Positions 1-9,600 of a stretch of 64,000 nucleotides of DNA are shown in pieces. Position 1 is the first letter of the stretch; the number at the start of each line of letters is the position of its first letter. The DNA is from Nocardia aurantia (GTDB taxonomy: Bacteria > Actinomycetota > Actinomycetes > Mycobacteriales > Mycobacteriaceae). The stretch is from the NCBI RefSeq assembly GCF_009604425.1, contig NZ_WEGI01000001.1, positions 620,001 to 684,000 on the forward strand, read 5' to 3'. The notes under the pieces are model-generated. The model was not told where the DNA came from. It ran no database searches and saw only the letters and a program-made list of their open reading frames with translations. Position numbers and translations under genes: made by a program.

Positions 1-564
1 TATCACGGGCCGGTCTTTGTCGACGGGCACGGCCGGCCGGACGGGATGCGGGTGGTATTGAAGTCGGGGCGCACGGTGACGGTCGACGGCGCGACGTACG
101 CCGCCGTCGTCCAGGCGTCCGAGTCCTTCCGGGAAGCGTTGAACGGGCGAACCGACAAGTCGTTCGTGCTGTTCCCCTGCGAGTCCGCGGCCGGATCCGC
201 GGCCACGAACTTCTACCACGCGATGCGCCGGACCTTCCCCGACGCCACGGTCTACGCCTCGGCGGGCAAGGTCGCCGGATTCGCGGTGGACGGCAAGGCA
301 TTCCTGAGCGCCTTCGACAACGCCGGCTGGGTGTCGCTGCACAACGGCACCCGGAGACGACTCCCCGAGACCCGCTACAGCCGGCAGGAGATCGAGGACA
401 TCGCGGCGGGAAAGGTTCCGGCCCCGCCCACCGGACCGCCGGTCGAGGTGATCGCGAATTCCGATTTCACGGCCGTCGGCCGGGCCGCGCTCGACAACGC
501 CGGATGGCTGGCATTCCGGTACGGAAGTACCAACCCGGAACTCGATCCACCCACCAGAACCTGA
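1..564 (+). CDS. C-terminal part of a large toxin-like protein (5' end outside window)
   Basis: The frame is open from base 1, so the N-terminus lies outside the window; the ATG at 46 is probably internal. The visible 187 residues contain FPCESAAGSAATNFYHAM followed by a Val/Ala-rich strand. This matches in layout the LLGCDGATNGFAAELA segment of the toxin array at about 58.89 kb. Both have a strand, a Cys, a small-residue turn and a helix, as in caspase/C80-like cysteine peptidase folds attached to actinobacterial polymorphic toxins. The catalytic role of the Cys is inferred and no matching His is certain. It precedes a T7SS-associated gene and a CpnT-like gene on the same strand, so it is probably an exported effector. 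The family assignment is tentative. Confidence 0.6.
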   Translation, partial: YHGPVFVDGHGRPDGMRVVLKSGRTVTVDGATYAAVVQASESFREALNGRTDKSFVLFPCESAAGSAATNFYHAMRRTFPDATVYASAGKVAGFAVDGKAFLSAFDNAGWVSLHNGTRRRLPETRYSRQEIEDIAAGKVPAPPTGPPVEVIANSDFTAVGRAALDNAGWLAFRYGSTNPELDPPTRT

Positions 565-623
565 CCCGGATGCAGGGCCGCGACCGTGGTTGAATGCACC
601 CGACGACGAGAAAAGGCACGGTA

Positions 624-1781
624 ATGACCGACGAACAGACAGATCCGCGGACCGACCCGGAGTGGGTGTTCCTGATCGATCCGGCCTGGCAGCCCGCCGA
701 GGAGGGTGACCGCCCCCCGGCCGAGGCCGTGGTCGGTGGCTGGTTCGTGGACGCCGCCGGGGAGGTCGGCCGGTTCCATGCCAATCCGGACTACGAGCCG
801 TCCACCGAGACCTCGCCCACCGATCCGGTCGACGCGACCCTGCAACTGGTCACCCAGGGCAAGGCCGGATCCGACGAGCTGATGTCGACACTGCGGGAGG
901 CCGTGGTCGGCGTCGCGGTCGACGAGGACGACAATCCGGTGGTCGACGCCTCGCCGGACGGAGTGCCCTGTGTGCTGGTCACCACGGCGCCCGCGCACCG
1001 CGATCGCATCGAAGTGCAGCGGTGGGCCGAGGTGCACGCGGTGGAACTCGCCGCCGCACTGCCCGACGAGGGCATCGACGTGCTGCTCAATCCCGGCGCC
1101 CCGGCCTCGATGCGGCTGATCGCCTCGGCCGTGAAGGAGGCGTTCGAGGGGATGCCGATACCGGAGCCGGAGCCGGATTTCGCTGCGCCGCCGGAGGATC
1201 CGATCGGCATGCTGTGCGAGTCGATCTCCTACGTCGGCGAATTGTCCGACGAGATGATGGGGCACGCCGCCGACGATCTGATCGACCGGGTGAGTTACCC
1301 GGCGACGGTCGAGGAGTTCTATCCGGCGCTGCGGGAGGTGGTGACGGCGGGCGCGGTGCCCGGCGAGGCACTGGCCCGGGTCGGTGACCACGACGAGCCG
1401 GAGGTACTGGATTTCCTGAGCCGGCTGACCACCGAGCTGGAACGGCGGCAGCCGTGGCCGACACCCGCGCTGGTCATGGTCGACGGCCGGGACTGGCCGT
1501 CGCCGGGGGCGAGCGTGCCCATCGCGCAACTCGACGTCCCGCGCGACGAACTGGAGACCGCGGTGCACGCGCGGTTCACCGCCACCGGTGACGTCCCGTT
1601 CATGGTGCTGCGGTTGCGTTCCGGGCAGGTGGTCGGGCTGGCCGGTGACGGCGGAGCGGAGCAGTCCCGTTTCACCTTGCTGCTGCCGGATCTGCCGGAC
1701 GGCATGGGATCCGCCGATGTCATCACCTACCTGGCCAGATATACCGGGCTGGAACCGGTGGCCCTCGGCGCCGGGCAGTAA
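624..1781 (+). CDS. type VII secretion system-associated protein with SseB-like region
   Basis: 385 aa. The ATG at 624 is chosen over the in-frame ATG at 594 because AAAAGG lies 7 nt upstream of it. The N-terminal half has the pattern WVFLIDPAWQP, then VVGGWFVD, then DELMSTLREA, a PCVLVTT strand and VLLNPGAPASMRL. This is typical of actinobacterial T7SS-associated/SseB-like proteins. The C-terminal half (from about residue 190) is clearly homologous to the whole product of 35352-36023: both have a DLIDR helix, LTTELERR/LLAELERR, DWPSPG and a final DxxxYLxxYTGL. It is therefore a fusion of two T7SS accessory modules. The gene lies 39 bp before the CpnT-like gene and is probably co-transcribed. 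The exact role is unknown; it may be a chaperone or docking factor. Confidence 0.75.
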   Translation: MTDEQTDPRTDPEWVFLIDPAWQPAEEGDRPPAEAVVGGWFVDAAGEVGRFHANPDYEPSTETSPTDPVDATLQLVTQGKAGSDELMSTLREAVVGVAVDEDDNPVVDASPDGVPCVLVTTAPAHRDRIEVQRWAEVHAVELAAALPDEGIDVLLNPGAPASMRLIASAVKEAFEGMPIPEPEPDFAAPPEDPIGMLCESISYVGELSDEMMGHAADDLIDRVSYPATVEEFYPALREVVTAGAVPGEALARVGDHDEPEVLDFLSRLTTELERRQPWPTPALVMVDGRDWPSPGASVPIAQLDVPRDELETAVHARFTATGDVPFMVLRLRSGQVVGLAGDGGAEQSRFTLLLPDLPDGMGSADVITYLARYTGLEPVALGAGQ

Positions 1782-1820
1782 CAGCACCCGGTAACGGGCA
1801 GCGTCGACCGTGGACCCGAG

Positions 1821-4800
1821 ATGATCGAGTTCCCCGACAGCCTGAAATGGGTCGGCTGGCTCGTCGGCATCGATCCGCCGGACGGCAACGAGGATCTGAT
1901 GTTCGACATCGGCCGTGCCTGGAACGAAGCCGCGAAACAGCTTCAGGCACAAGTCGATCCGATCGCCGCCGCGAAATCCGCCGCGACCTCGGCCTATCCG
2001 GCCGGTGAGGGCGCGGACACCATCGCGCAGATGTTCGCCGAACTGCTCCAGGGCGACACCTCGCTGGCCACGCTCGCCAAGGCCTTCGACGAGATCGGCA
2101 ATGCCGCTTTCGATTTCGGCACGAACATCCAGGAGGCGAAATGGATGATCATCGCGTCGTACATCCTGCTCGCCATCGAGATCGCCTGGGCCTGGATGTT
2201 CCCGCCGACCGCACCGGCGGTGGAGGCCGCGGCCGTGGCGGGCACCCGATCCGGCCTGCGCTGGCTCGAGGACGTGACGATCGACAAGATCGCGCAACTG
2301 GTCCTGAAGTTGCTGGGCCGCAGCGCGAATCAGCCGTGGACCAAGCTGGTCGTGAAGAACCTCGCCACCTACGCGGTCAAGGGCGCGGTGTCCGGCATCC
2401 AGGCGGTGCTCGTGGACGTCATCGTGCAGGGCGCGCAGATGGCCAACGGCACCCGCCGGCACATGGACGGCAACGAGGTGCTGGTGTCGTTCGGCGCCTC
2501 CTACCTCGGCGGCATGATGGGCCGCGCCGCGGGACACTGGGGCGCGATCGGGTTCGATGCCTCGATCGGCCGCTTCACCAACAACTTCGGGCGGGTCAGC
2601 GGCGCGTTCCGGGGCGTGATGGTCGGTGCGTTCGCCGGTGAGGTGAGCGTGATCGGCGGCGCGATCGGGTCGGCGCTGAACAGCGGCGACTGGCAGGGCG
2701 CGTTCAGCCCGGAAAGTCTGCGGGTGGGCGCGATCGGCGGCGCCTTCCGCGCCATCGGCCCCGGCATCGTCCGCGGCGGCGTCAGTCTCGCCCGGGTGCC
2801 GAGAACCTCTGCGGAGCACGGCTTCCGGCGGCACTTCCAGGTCGACGCCGAGGGCAACATCTACACCCGGGCGACCGAGGTGGAGGGCGCCGTCGGCGTG
2901 ACGAACAACGCCGGGCTCGTGCGCCCCAATCCCGTGGCCCGGCCGGCGGTCAACGGCGCGCCCACCCCCGAGCAGCGCCGGCAGACGGCCGCGTTCGACC
3001 GCCAGGACGCCGCCGCACTGCGAAACCACGAGGCGCAGGTGCGCGCCGTACAACCGCTGCTCCGGGCCCAGCCGGACCCCGCCGTCGCGAATCCGCCTCG
3101 CGCTCAGGCCCTCGGCGATCCGGCGGGCCTGGCCACCGCGAACCGGCAGCCCGCCTGGGGGATGCGAATGGGCGGGCGCGCAAGAGATTTCGAGAACGAG
3201 GCGATCGCGACGCAGCGCACCGCCGACGCGGCACAGGTCCGGGCCGACACAGCGCAGCAGCGGGCCGACGGCCAACAGGCCCGTGCGACCGGCGCCCAGG
3301 CCGGCGTGACCCGCGCCCGCGCGGATCTGGTTCGCAGCCAGCGGCAGGCGCAGCAACTCCAGAATCAGTTGCAGACCGAACGGGCGCGACCGGCCCCCGA
3401 CCCCAACCGGGTCGCCGACCTGCAACGGCGTTATCAGGCCGCGCAGAATGTGCAGGCCCGGGAGATGCAGAATCTCACCAACGCCCAGCGCAACGTCACC
3501 AACCTGCAAAGGCAGGCGGATCACGAACAGGTTCGCGCCGACGGCGTGCAGCGGCAGGCCGACGCCGCGCAGCGAGCCGCCGACCGGGCGCGGATCGTCC
3601 GGATCAATCGCGACACGGTCAACACCAGAGCGGATGCCGAGCGCACCAAGGTCTCCGCGCCCGGCGCCGACGAGGACACCTGGTGGAAGCGCGGGCTCAT
3701 GGGCAGCGAACGCCTCGGCAAGCGTTACGGCGCGGGCGGCCCCGACGCGGACCGCTACATGACCAAGGGCACCGAGGTCCGCAGCAAGACCCGCCCGAAG
3801 CTGGAGAAGTACGTCTTCCCGATGATCGAGGAGTACCACGCGCCCGAAGCGCCACCCGAATCCGCCTGGGGGACAGTGGACTCGGGCACCGGAACGGGTT
3901 CGGGCGGGACCTCCGATTCCGGTTCGGGCACCGGCACGGGCGGCGGCCCGGATTCCGGATCCGGCAGCGGTGGTGGTTCAGGTTCCGGCGCGAGCACCGG
4001 TTCGGGCGCCGGCTCCGGCTCGGGCCACGATTCCGGTTCGGGTTCCGGTGCCGGTTCGGGCTCGGGCCACGATTCCGGTTCGGGTTCCGGTGCCGGTTCG
4101 GGCTCGGGCCACGATTCCGGTTCGGGTTCCGGTGCCGGTTCGGGTTCCGGCCTCGGCTCGGGCTACGGTTCCGATTCGGGTTCCGGTGCGGGCAGCAGTT
4201 CCGGCGCGGGTTCGGATGCGGGTTCCGGTTCGGGTTCCGGCACCGGGCACGGTTCGGGCCTCGGCCACGACTCCGGTTCCGGCTCGGGCGGTTTCGGTCA
4301 CAGCTCCCATACCGGTTCGGGCTCAGGCGGATTCGGCCACGGCTCTCATACCGGTTCGGGCTCAGGCGGTTTCGGCCACGGCTCTCATACCGGTTCGGGT
4401 GGCGAAGGGCCCGGCCGAGCCGGACCGGGATCCGGCGGCGTCGAAGGCCCGGGCCGCGCGGGTCCGGGCGCCGGTGGAGGTCCCGGTCCGGGTGGCGGTG
4501 GCCCCGGCGGTGGCCCTGGTGGTGGTGGCTCGGGGCCCGGCGGTGGTGGCCCTGGTGGCGGTGGCCCCGGTGGCCCGGGTGGCCCCGGTGGCCCCGGTGG
4601 CCCGGGTGGTGGCGGTGGCCCCGGTGGCCCCGGTGGTGGTCCCGGCCGCGCCGGCCCTGGGGGCGGTCCGGGCGGTGGCTCTAATCCTGTTGGAGGCCCG
4701 GGCGGTTCGGGTGCCGGCGACCAGAGCCCGGGCACCGGCCCTGCTTCAGGCGACGGACACGGTCATGGTCACGGGTCGGGCTCAGGCGTCGGTTCGGGAT

Positions 4801-5666
4801 CCGGCTCGGATTCCGGAAGCGGAAGCGACGGGCAGGGCGACAGCGATCAGCCGGACGATTGTGACGACCAGGGCGGTAGCGGTCCGGACGATTGTGATGA
4901 CCAGGACAGTGGCGGTCCCAACGATTGTGATGACCAGGACAGCGGCGGTCCCGACGATTGTGATGATCAGGGCGGTAGCGGTCCGGACGATTGTGGCGAT
5001 CCGGGCGGTAGCGGTTCGAACGGCGGAGAGGACTCCAGGGATCCCGATCATCCCGACGATGACGACGGCAGCCTGGACGACGGCAGACACGGCGACGACG
5101 GTCACCGTCACCATCGCGGCCATCACCACGCCGACAGCAGCCACCACGACGACGGCCATCACCACGCCGACAGCAGCCATCTCCACGGCGGTGGCCATCA
5201 CCACGGCGACGGCGGCCATCACCAACTCGACGACGACCGCAGCCGTCACCACGGCAGTGGCAACAGCCGAGGTGACGGCAGCGGCAGCACCGCCGGCGAT
5301 GTCCCGAGCGACACCCGTGGATACCACGGCGGTGCCGGCGGGGGATCCGGCGAAGGTCACGGCTCGACACACGATGGTGGTTCCGACCCGAATCCACCTG
5401 CCGGCTCGGGTAGCGGCAACGAGGGTCGAGATGCCGGCGGCCCGGGAGATTGTGGTGGCGAGCACAATCAGGGCTCGGGCAACCTCGGATCCGGCCCCGG
5501 CGGTCGAACCGGGCCCGTTATTCCTGGCCGCGATAGCGGCGAGTCTGAAAGTTCCAGCAGTACATCGGGTTTCGATGACGGCGGCCGTTCGGGCAACCGG
5601 GCCGGTACACCCGCAGACGGCGACAATCCCGATATCCTGTTCGACCCTGGGAATCTGATGCTCTGA
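1821..5666 (+). CDS. very long CpnT-like repeat protein, no toxin domain seen
   Basis: 1281 aa. Residues 1-140 begin with a WVGWLVG helix and carry a hydrophobic segment ([20 protein letters not shown]). This resembles the N-terminal domain of CpnT-type exported proteins and the start of the 39533-43591 product. More small-residue helices run to about 330. An Ala/Gln/Arg coiled coil covers about 455-600. Then come Ser/Gly repeats (42-bp units near 4024, 39-bp units near 4290), a Gly/Pro tract (4400-4700), five 11-residue Asp/Cys units (about 4850-5020) and a His/Asp-rich stretch (about 5090-5260). The tail is acidic and low in complexity; no catalytic toxin domain follows. The CpnT-like start suggests ESX-dependent export (inference). 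The Cys/Asp/His tracts suggest metal binding (inference). It could be a surface filament or adhesin. Confidence 0.75.
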   Translation: MIEFPDSLKWVGWLVGIDPPDGNEDLMFDIGRAWNEAAKQLQAQVDPIAAAKSAATSAYPAGEGADTIAQMFAELLQGDTSLATLAKAFDEIGNAAFDFGTNIQEAKWMIIASYILLAIEIAWAWMFPPTAPAVEAAAVAGTRSGLRWLEDVTIDKIAQLVLKLLGRSANQPWTKLVVKNLATYAVKGAVSGIQAVLVDVIVQGAQMANGTRRHMDGNEVLVSFGASYLGGMMGRAAGHWGAIGFDASIGRFTNNFGRVSGAFRGVMVGAFAGEVSVIGGAIGSALNSGDWQGAFSPESLRVGAIGGAFRAIGPGIVRGGVSLARVPRTSAEHGFRRHFQVDAEGNIYTRATEVEGAVGVTNNAGLVRPNPVARPAVNGAPTPEQRRQTAAFDRQDAAALRNHEAQVRAVQPLLRAQPDPAVANPPRAQALGDPAGLATANRQPAWGMRMGGRARDFENEAIATQRTADAAQVRADTAQQRADGQQARATGAQAGVTRARADLVRSQRQAQQLQNQLQTERARPAPDPNRVADLQRRYQAAQNVQAREMQNLTNAQRNVTNLQRQADHEQVRADGVQRQADAAQRAADRARIVRINRDTVNTRADAERTKVSAPGADEDTWWKRGLMGSERLGKRYGAGGPDADRYMTKGTEVRSKTRPKLEKYVFPMIEEYHAPEAPPESAWGTVDSGTGTGSGGTSDSGSGTGTGGGPDSGSGSGGGSGSGASTGSGAGSGSGHDSGSGSGAGSGSGHDSGSGSGAGSGSGHDSGSGSGAGSGSGLGSGYGSDSGSGAGSSSGAGSDAGSGSGSGTGHGSGLGHDSGSGSGGFGHSSHTGSGSGGFGHGSHTGSGSGGFGHGSHTGSGGEGPGRAGPGSGGVEGPGRAGPGAGGGPGPGGGGPGGGPGGGGSGPGGGGPGGGGPGGPGGPGGPGGPGGGGGPGGPGGGPGRAGPGGGPGGGSNPVGGPGGSGAGDQSPGTGPASGDGHGHGHGSGSGVGSGSGSDSGSGSDGQGDSDQPDDCDDQGGSGPDDCDDQDSGGPNDCDDQDSGGPDDCDDQGGSGPDDCGDPGGSGSNGGEDSRDPDHPDDDDGSLDDGRHGDDGHRHHRGHHHADSSHHDDGHHHADSSHLHGGGHHHGDGGHHQLDDDRSRHHGSGNSRGDGSGSTAGDVPSDTRGYHGGAGGGSGEGHGSTHDGGSDPNPPAGSGSGNEGRDAGGPGDCGGEHNQGSGNLGSGPGGRTGPVIPGRDSGESESSSSTSGFDDGGRSGNRAGTPADGDNPDILFDPGNLML
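4024..4149 (+). repeat. three 42-bp tandem repeats inside the CpnT-like gene
   Basis: Units start at 4024, 4066 and 4108 and encode [14 protein letters not shown] three times. They are near-identical at the DNA level and in frame, so copy number could vary by slippage without breaking the gene. Confidence 0.85.
4850..5020 (+). repeat. five 33-bp repeats encoding Asp/Cys units
   Basis: Each unit encodes eleven residues of the type [11 protein letters not shown] (variants [11 protein letters not shown] and [11 protein letters not shown]). There is one Cys flanked by acidic residues per unit, a plausible metal-binding or disulfide-linked array. A His-rich stretch follows about 70 bp later. Confidence 0.8.
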
Positions 5667-6080
5667 CCCGTCGGTCGTGAACCGGTGACCGGTGACAGAC
5701 GGCCCGGCTGTCAGCCGCGAACCGGCGCCCGGAAGCCCAGGTGATCGGACCCGCCGATTGAGAACCCGGCTATCGGACCCGTCGGCTGGGAGGCGGTTTT
5801 CGGTCCGCTCATTGGGAGGCGGTTCCTGGATCGTCGGGTGTGAGGCGGTTTTCGGCTGGTTGGGAGGGGGTTCCCCGGACTGCCGGGTGGGAAGTGGCTC
5901 TCGGACCGCCGGTTCGAAGCGACGATCGGATCCCCACCGGCCGCGCGGAGATGCCTCGCGGACCGAGAAGCGCTGTCCCACCGAATGTTAAGACGCTGTT
6001 TCGTCCTGCGCCACCGGTGCCTTCGGACCGGGTTCGACGCGCGTGCGACCGTGACCCGGTAGCCGAGTGAAGAGGGGACC
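5667..6080. other. gene-free stretch with degenerate repeats and likely promoter
   Basis: 414 bp without a credible gene. Between about 5780 and 5920 the motif TGGGAGGCGGTT recurs in diverged form four or five times, spaced by about 25-35 bp. The right end, next to the ATG at 6081, should hold the promoter of the WXG-like gene, but I see no clear -10/-35 pair. Confidence 0.5.
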
Positions 6081-6476
6081 ATGGCGCAGGAAATCATCAT
6101 TCAGCCGGAGGAACTGCGCACGGCCGCAACGGAGATGGAGGCTGCGGCGACCGCCGTGCACGCGGCCGTCACCACCCTCTACGAGACGCTCACCAGGCTC
6201 GGTGACCCGATCAGCGTCACCGAGACCACCGCTGACGGTGTCCGGACCGGGACCGTGTCGGCCAACGCGAGTTCGAATCCGCCGTGGGGCCATGATTCCT
6301 ACGCCAAGAAGTTCGCCAACGGCGACCAGGGTTACACCAAGGCCAGCGTGAATCTGCTCCAGGGCGGCTACGACATGGCCGCTACCCTGGCCGAATTCGC
6401 CAAGGGGATGCACCAGGCGGCCGAGGGCAGCAGTGACACCGAGGATGTCTCCACCAGTGCATTCAGCGGCGAATGA
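6081..6476 (+). CDS. small WXG-like exported protein (WGxDxxxKKF type)
   Basis: 131 aa, starting with ATG behind AGAGGGGACC. It is mostly helical, with a central PWGHDSYAKKFANGDQGY segment (Trp at about residue 69). The same signature occurs in the products of 39173-39520 and 36044-37567. In WXG100 proteins the Trp-x-Gly turn joins two helices; here the turn is Trp-Gly-His-Asp. The C-terminus (about 105-131) is Ser/Thr/Asp-rich. It lies downstream of the CpnT-like gene, just as 39173-39520 lies upstream of the other CpnT-like gene, so it probably partners that protein for ESX export (inference). Confidence 0.75.
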   Translation: MAQEIIIQPEELRTAATEMEAAATAVHAAVTTLYETLTRLGDPISVTETTADGVRTGTVSANASSNPPWGHDSYAKKFANGDQGYTKASVNLLQGGYDMAATLAEFAKGMHQAAEGSSDTEDVSTSAFSGE

Positions 6477-6569
6477 ACCTGTTTCGCGTTCTCGGATGAC
6501 CTGCTTCGCGTACTCGAGCCCGCGGTGATCCGAGCGTAGGGCAATGGGCCGGGACGTGGGACCGGGCGA

Positions 6570-6593
6570 CCGGTCGGCGTCGGAATCGACCGG
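6570..6593. terminator. possible bidirectional hairpin
   Basis: A 7-bp perfect stem (CCGGTCG at 6570-6576, CGACCGG at 6587-6593) with a 10-nt loop lies between the convergent WXG-like gene and eccC. There is no T-run, as is common in actinobacteria, so this is only a candidate. Confidence 0.3.
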
Positions 6594-6604
6594 CCGGCAA
6601 CGGT

Positions 6605-9600
6605 TCACAGTGGCGGTAGGTGGCTGATCTGGATCAGTTCCCGGCCCCGGCTGCGGGACACCAGCATGCCGCGGCCGGGTGGGTAGATCGCGGGGCGTAC
6701 GTCGCCGAGCAGGACGCCCTCGTCCTTGGGCGTGCTCATCAGGATGCCGTCGACCGACATGTCCTTCATCGGCCCGAGCACGTTGTCGTAGAGCGCGCGG
6801 CTCGCGCCACCGGCGCGGCGGGCGATGATGAGGTGCAGGCCGATGTCGCGGGCCTGCGGCAGCAGTTCGATCAGCGGTACCAGCGGGTTGTTGGACGACA
6901 CCATGTCGTAGTCGTCGACGATGACGTACACCTCGGGCCCGGTCCACCAACTGCGTTCGCGCAGCTGCGCGGGGGTGATGTCGGCGCCGGGGATGCGCTG
7001 CCCGACGAATCCGGCCACCTCCTTGATGGTGCCGATCGAGGTCTGCGACGAGGTCGAGTACCCGGCCAGATGTTTGCCCTCGATCGCGCCGAGCATGGTG
7101 CGCCGGTAGTCGATGAGGATGATGCGGGCCTGACTGGCATCGGAGTTCTCCACGATGCCCATCGCGATGTTGCGCAGCAGCGTGGTCTTGCCGGAGCCGA
7201 CGTCGGCGAAGACCATCAGGTGCGGTTGTTCCTCGAAATCCAGGACCATGGGCTGCAATTCGGATTCGCCGAGGCCGATCAGCACGCGCCGGTGGTCGAG
7301 GACCGTGTTCTGTTCGCGCGCCGTCGCGAGCACCCGCTCGCGGGGCAGCTCCAGCGGCAGCATGCGCACCGGGGGGGCCTTCCGGTCGCCGTACATCGCG
7401 GCCATCCCGGCCTTGGCGGCGGCGACTCCCTCGGACAGGGTGGACGGGTCGACCGACGAGTCCAGTCGCGGCAATCCCAGCAGCATGTGCAGTTTCTCGC
7501 GGGTGATACCGCGGCCGGGCCGGTTCATCGGCACGTTGACGGCGGTGCGGCGGTCCATCTCGGAATCGGACGGATCACCGAGCCGCAACTCGATGCGGGT
7601 ACCCACCTGATCCTTGATGGCGGCGCGGATCTCACCCCAGCGGTTGGCGCCGAACATCACGTGGATGCCGTAGGACAGGCCACGGGCGACCAACTGCTGG
7701 ACCGCGCCCTCCAGCGCCTCGTAGTCCTCGCGGAAGCCCATCCAGCCGTCGATCACCAGGAACACGTCGCCGAACAGGTCCTCCGACAACGGATCCGCGG
7801 CCCGCTCGGCCGCCGGCTTCGTGGCGAGGTCGGCCTTGAGCCGGCGGAAGTCGCGCATGTTCTCGATGCCCAGCCGCAGGAACCGGGCCTCGCGCTGGCG
7901 CAGCAGCGCGGACAGTTCGGCGATGGTGCGGCGCACCCGGTCGATCTCGAGCCGGCTGGCCGCCGAACCCACATGCGGCAGATCGCCCATCGAGGCCAGG
8001 GTGCCGCCGCCGAAGTCGAGGCAGTAGAACTGGGCCTGCTCGGGGGTGTGGGTGGCCGCGGCGGCCATGATGATGGTGCGCAGCGTGGTGGACTTGCCCG
8101 ACTGCGGGCCGCCGACCACCGCGACGTGCCCCTGCGCGCCGGACAGGTCGATGGTGAGCACGTCGCGCTTCTGCTCGTAGGGCTTGTCGATGATGCCGAT
8201 CGGCATCCACAGCTTGCCGTGCCGGTTGCCCGGTGCGCGCCAATCCGGTTCCGGCAGCAGCATATCCACGGTCGGCGAGACGTCCAGCGGCGGCAGCCAC
8301 ACCTCGTGCGCGGGCCGCCCGTGCCCGGTGAGCCGCTCGACGACCACCTGCAGCAGCGTGCGTTCCACGCCGCCGGCGACCGGCGGCGGATCCGCGAGCA
8401 GCGCGTTCAGATCCGGCAGCGCCACCTCGACCGGTTCGGCCGGCTTCTCGGGAACCGTGGCGGCGACGGTCGCGGCGGTGAACACCTCGACCGTGCCGGA
8501 CGCGGCCGTCACCGCGCCGCCGCCGCCGGAGGTGCTGGTGACCGGCGGCGTGTACGGGCCGGAGACGTAACTGGCGTTGAACCGCAACGGTTCCGCCGCA
8601 TCGCTTTTCAGGTAGCCGGCGCCGGGCTGGCTGGGCAGGTGGTAGGCGTCGGTGATGCCGAGTACCTGCCGGGATTCGCTGGCGGAGAAAGTCCGCAGGC
8701 CGATCCGGTAGGACAGGTGGGAGTCCAGGCCGCGCAGCCGGTTCTCCTCCAGTCGCTGCGAGGCGAGCAGCAGGTGCACCCGCAGCGAGCGGCCGAGGCG
8801 GCCGATCATCACGAACAGGTCCGCGAAATCCGGTTTCTGCGAGAGCAGTTCGGAGAATTCGTCGACGATGACGAACAGCGCCGGCAGCGGATCGAGCTGG
8901 GCGCCGTTGGCACGGGCCTTCTCGTATTCGGTGACGTTCGCGAAATTGCCCGCGGCGCGCAGCAATTCCTGGCGGCGGTTCATCTCGCCGGCCAGGGCGT
9001 CGCGCATGCGGTCCACCATCGAGAGTTCTTCCTCGAGGTTGGTGATGACCGCGGCGACGTGCGGCAGCGGGTCCAGGCCGAGGAAGGTCGCGCCACCCTT
9101 GAAGTCGACCAGCACCAGGTTGAGCAGGTCGGGGGAGTGTGTGGTGACCATCGACAGCACCAGCGTGCGCAGGAACTCCGATTTACCGGAACCGGTTGCG
9201 CCGATACACAATCCGTGCGGGCCCATGCCGTTCTCGGCGGATTCCTTGATGTCGATCTCGACCGGGGTGCCGTCGGGGGTGATGCCGATCGGCACCCGCA
9301 ACCGTTCCCGGGTCGAGCGCGGCCGCCACACCACATCCGGATCGATGGCCGTCGCGTCCGGGATCCGCAGCAACGACATCAGGCCCGGATTGGCGACGGT
9401 CTCGTCACCGAGGTTCACGATCTGCGCGGCGGAGGCGATCCGGTAGCGGGACATGCCGCGCGCGAAGGTCGCCGCCTCGGCCGGGCTGACCCGGTCGGGC
9501 CCGGCGAACTTCTCCACCGTGCCGCCGGTGCGCGCGCCGATGATGCTCTCCTCCACCACCAGTTGCAGGCCGCGGCGCACCGCGAGGCCGGTCTGCGGCG

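Noticed and set aside
375..3839. 1154-codon open frame antisense to the T7SS-associated and CpnT-like genes
   Set aside because: Arg/Gly/His-rich composition without motifs; the plus-strand genes have ribosome-binding sites, domains and paralogs.
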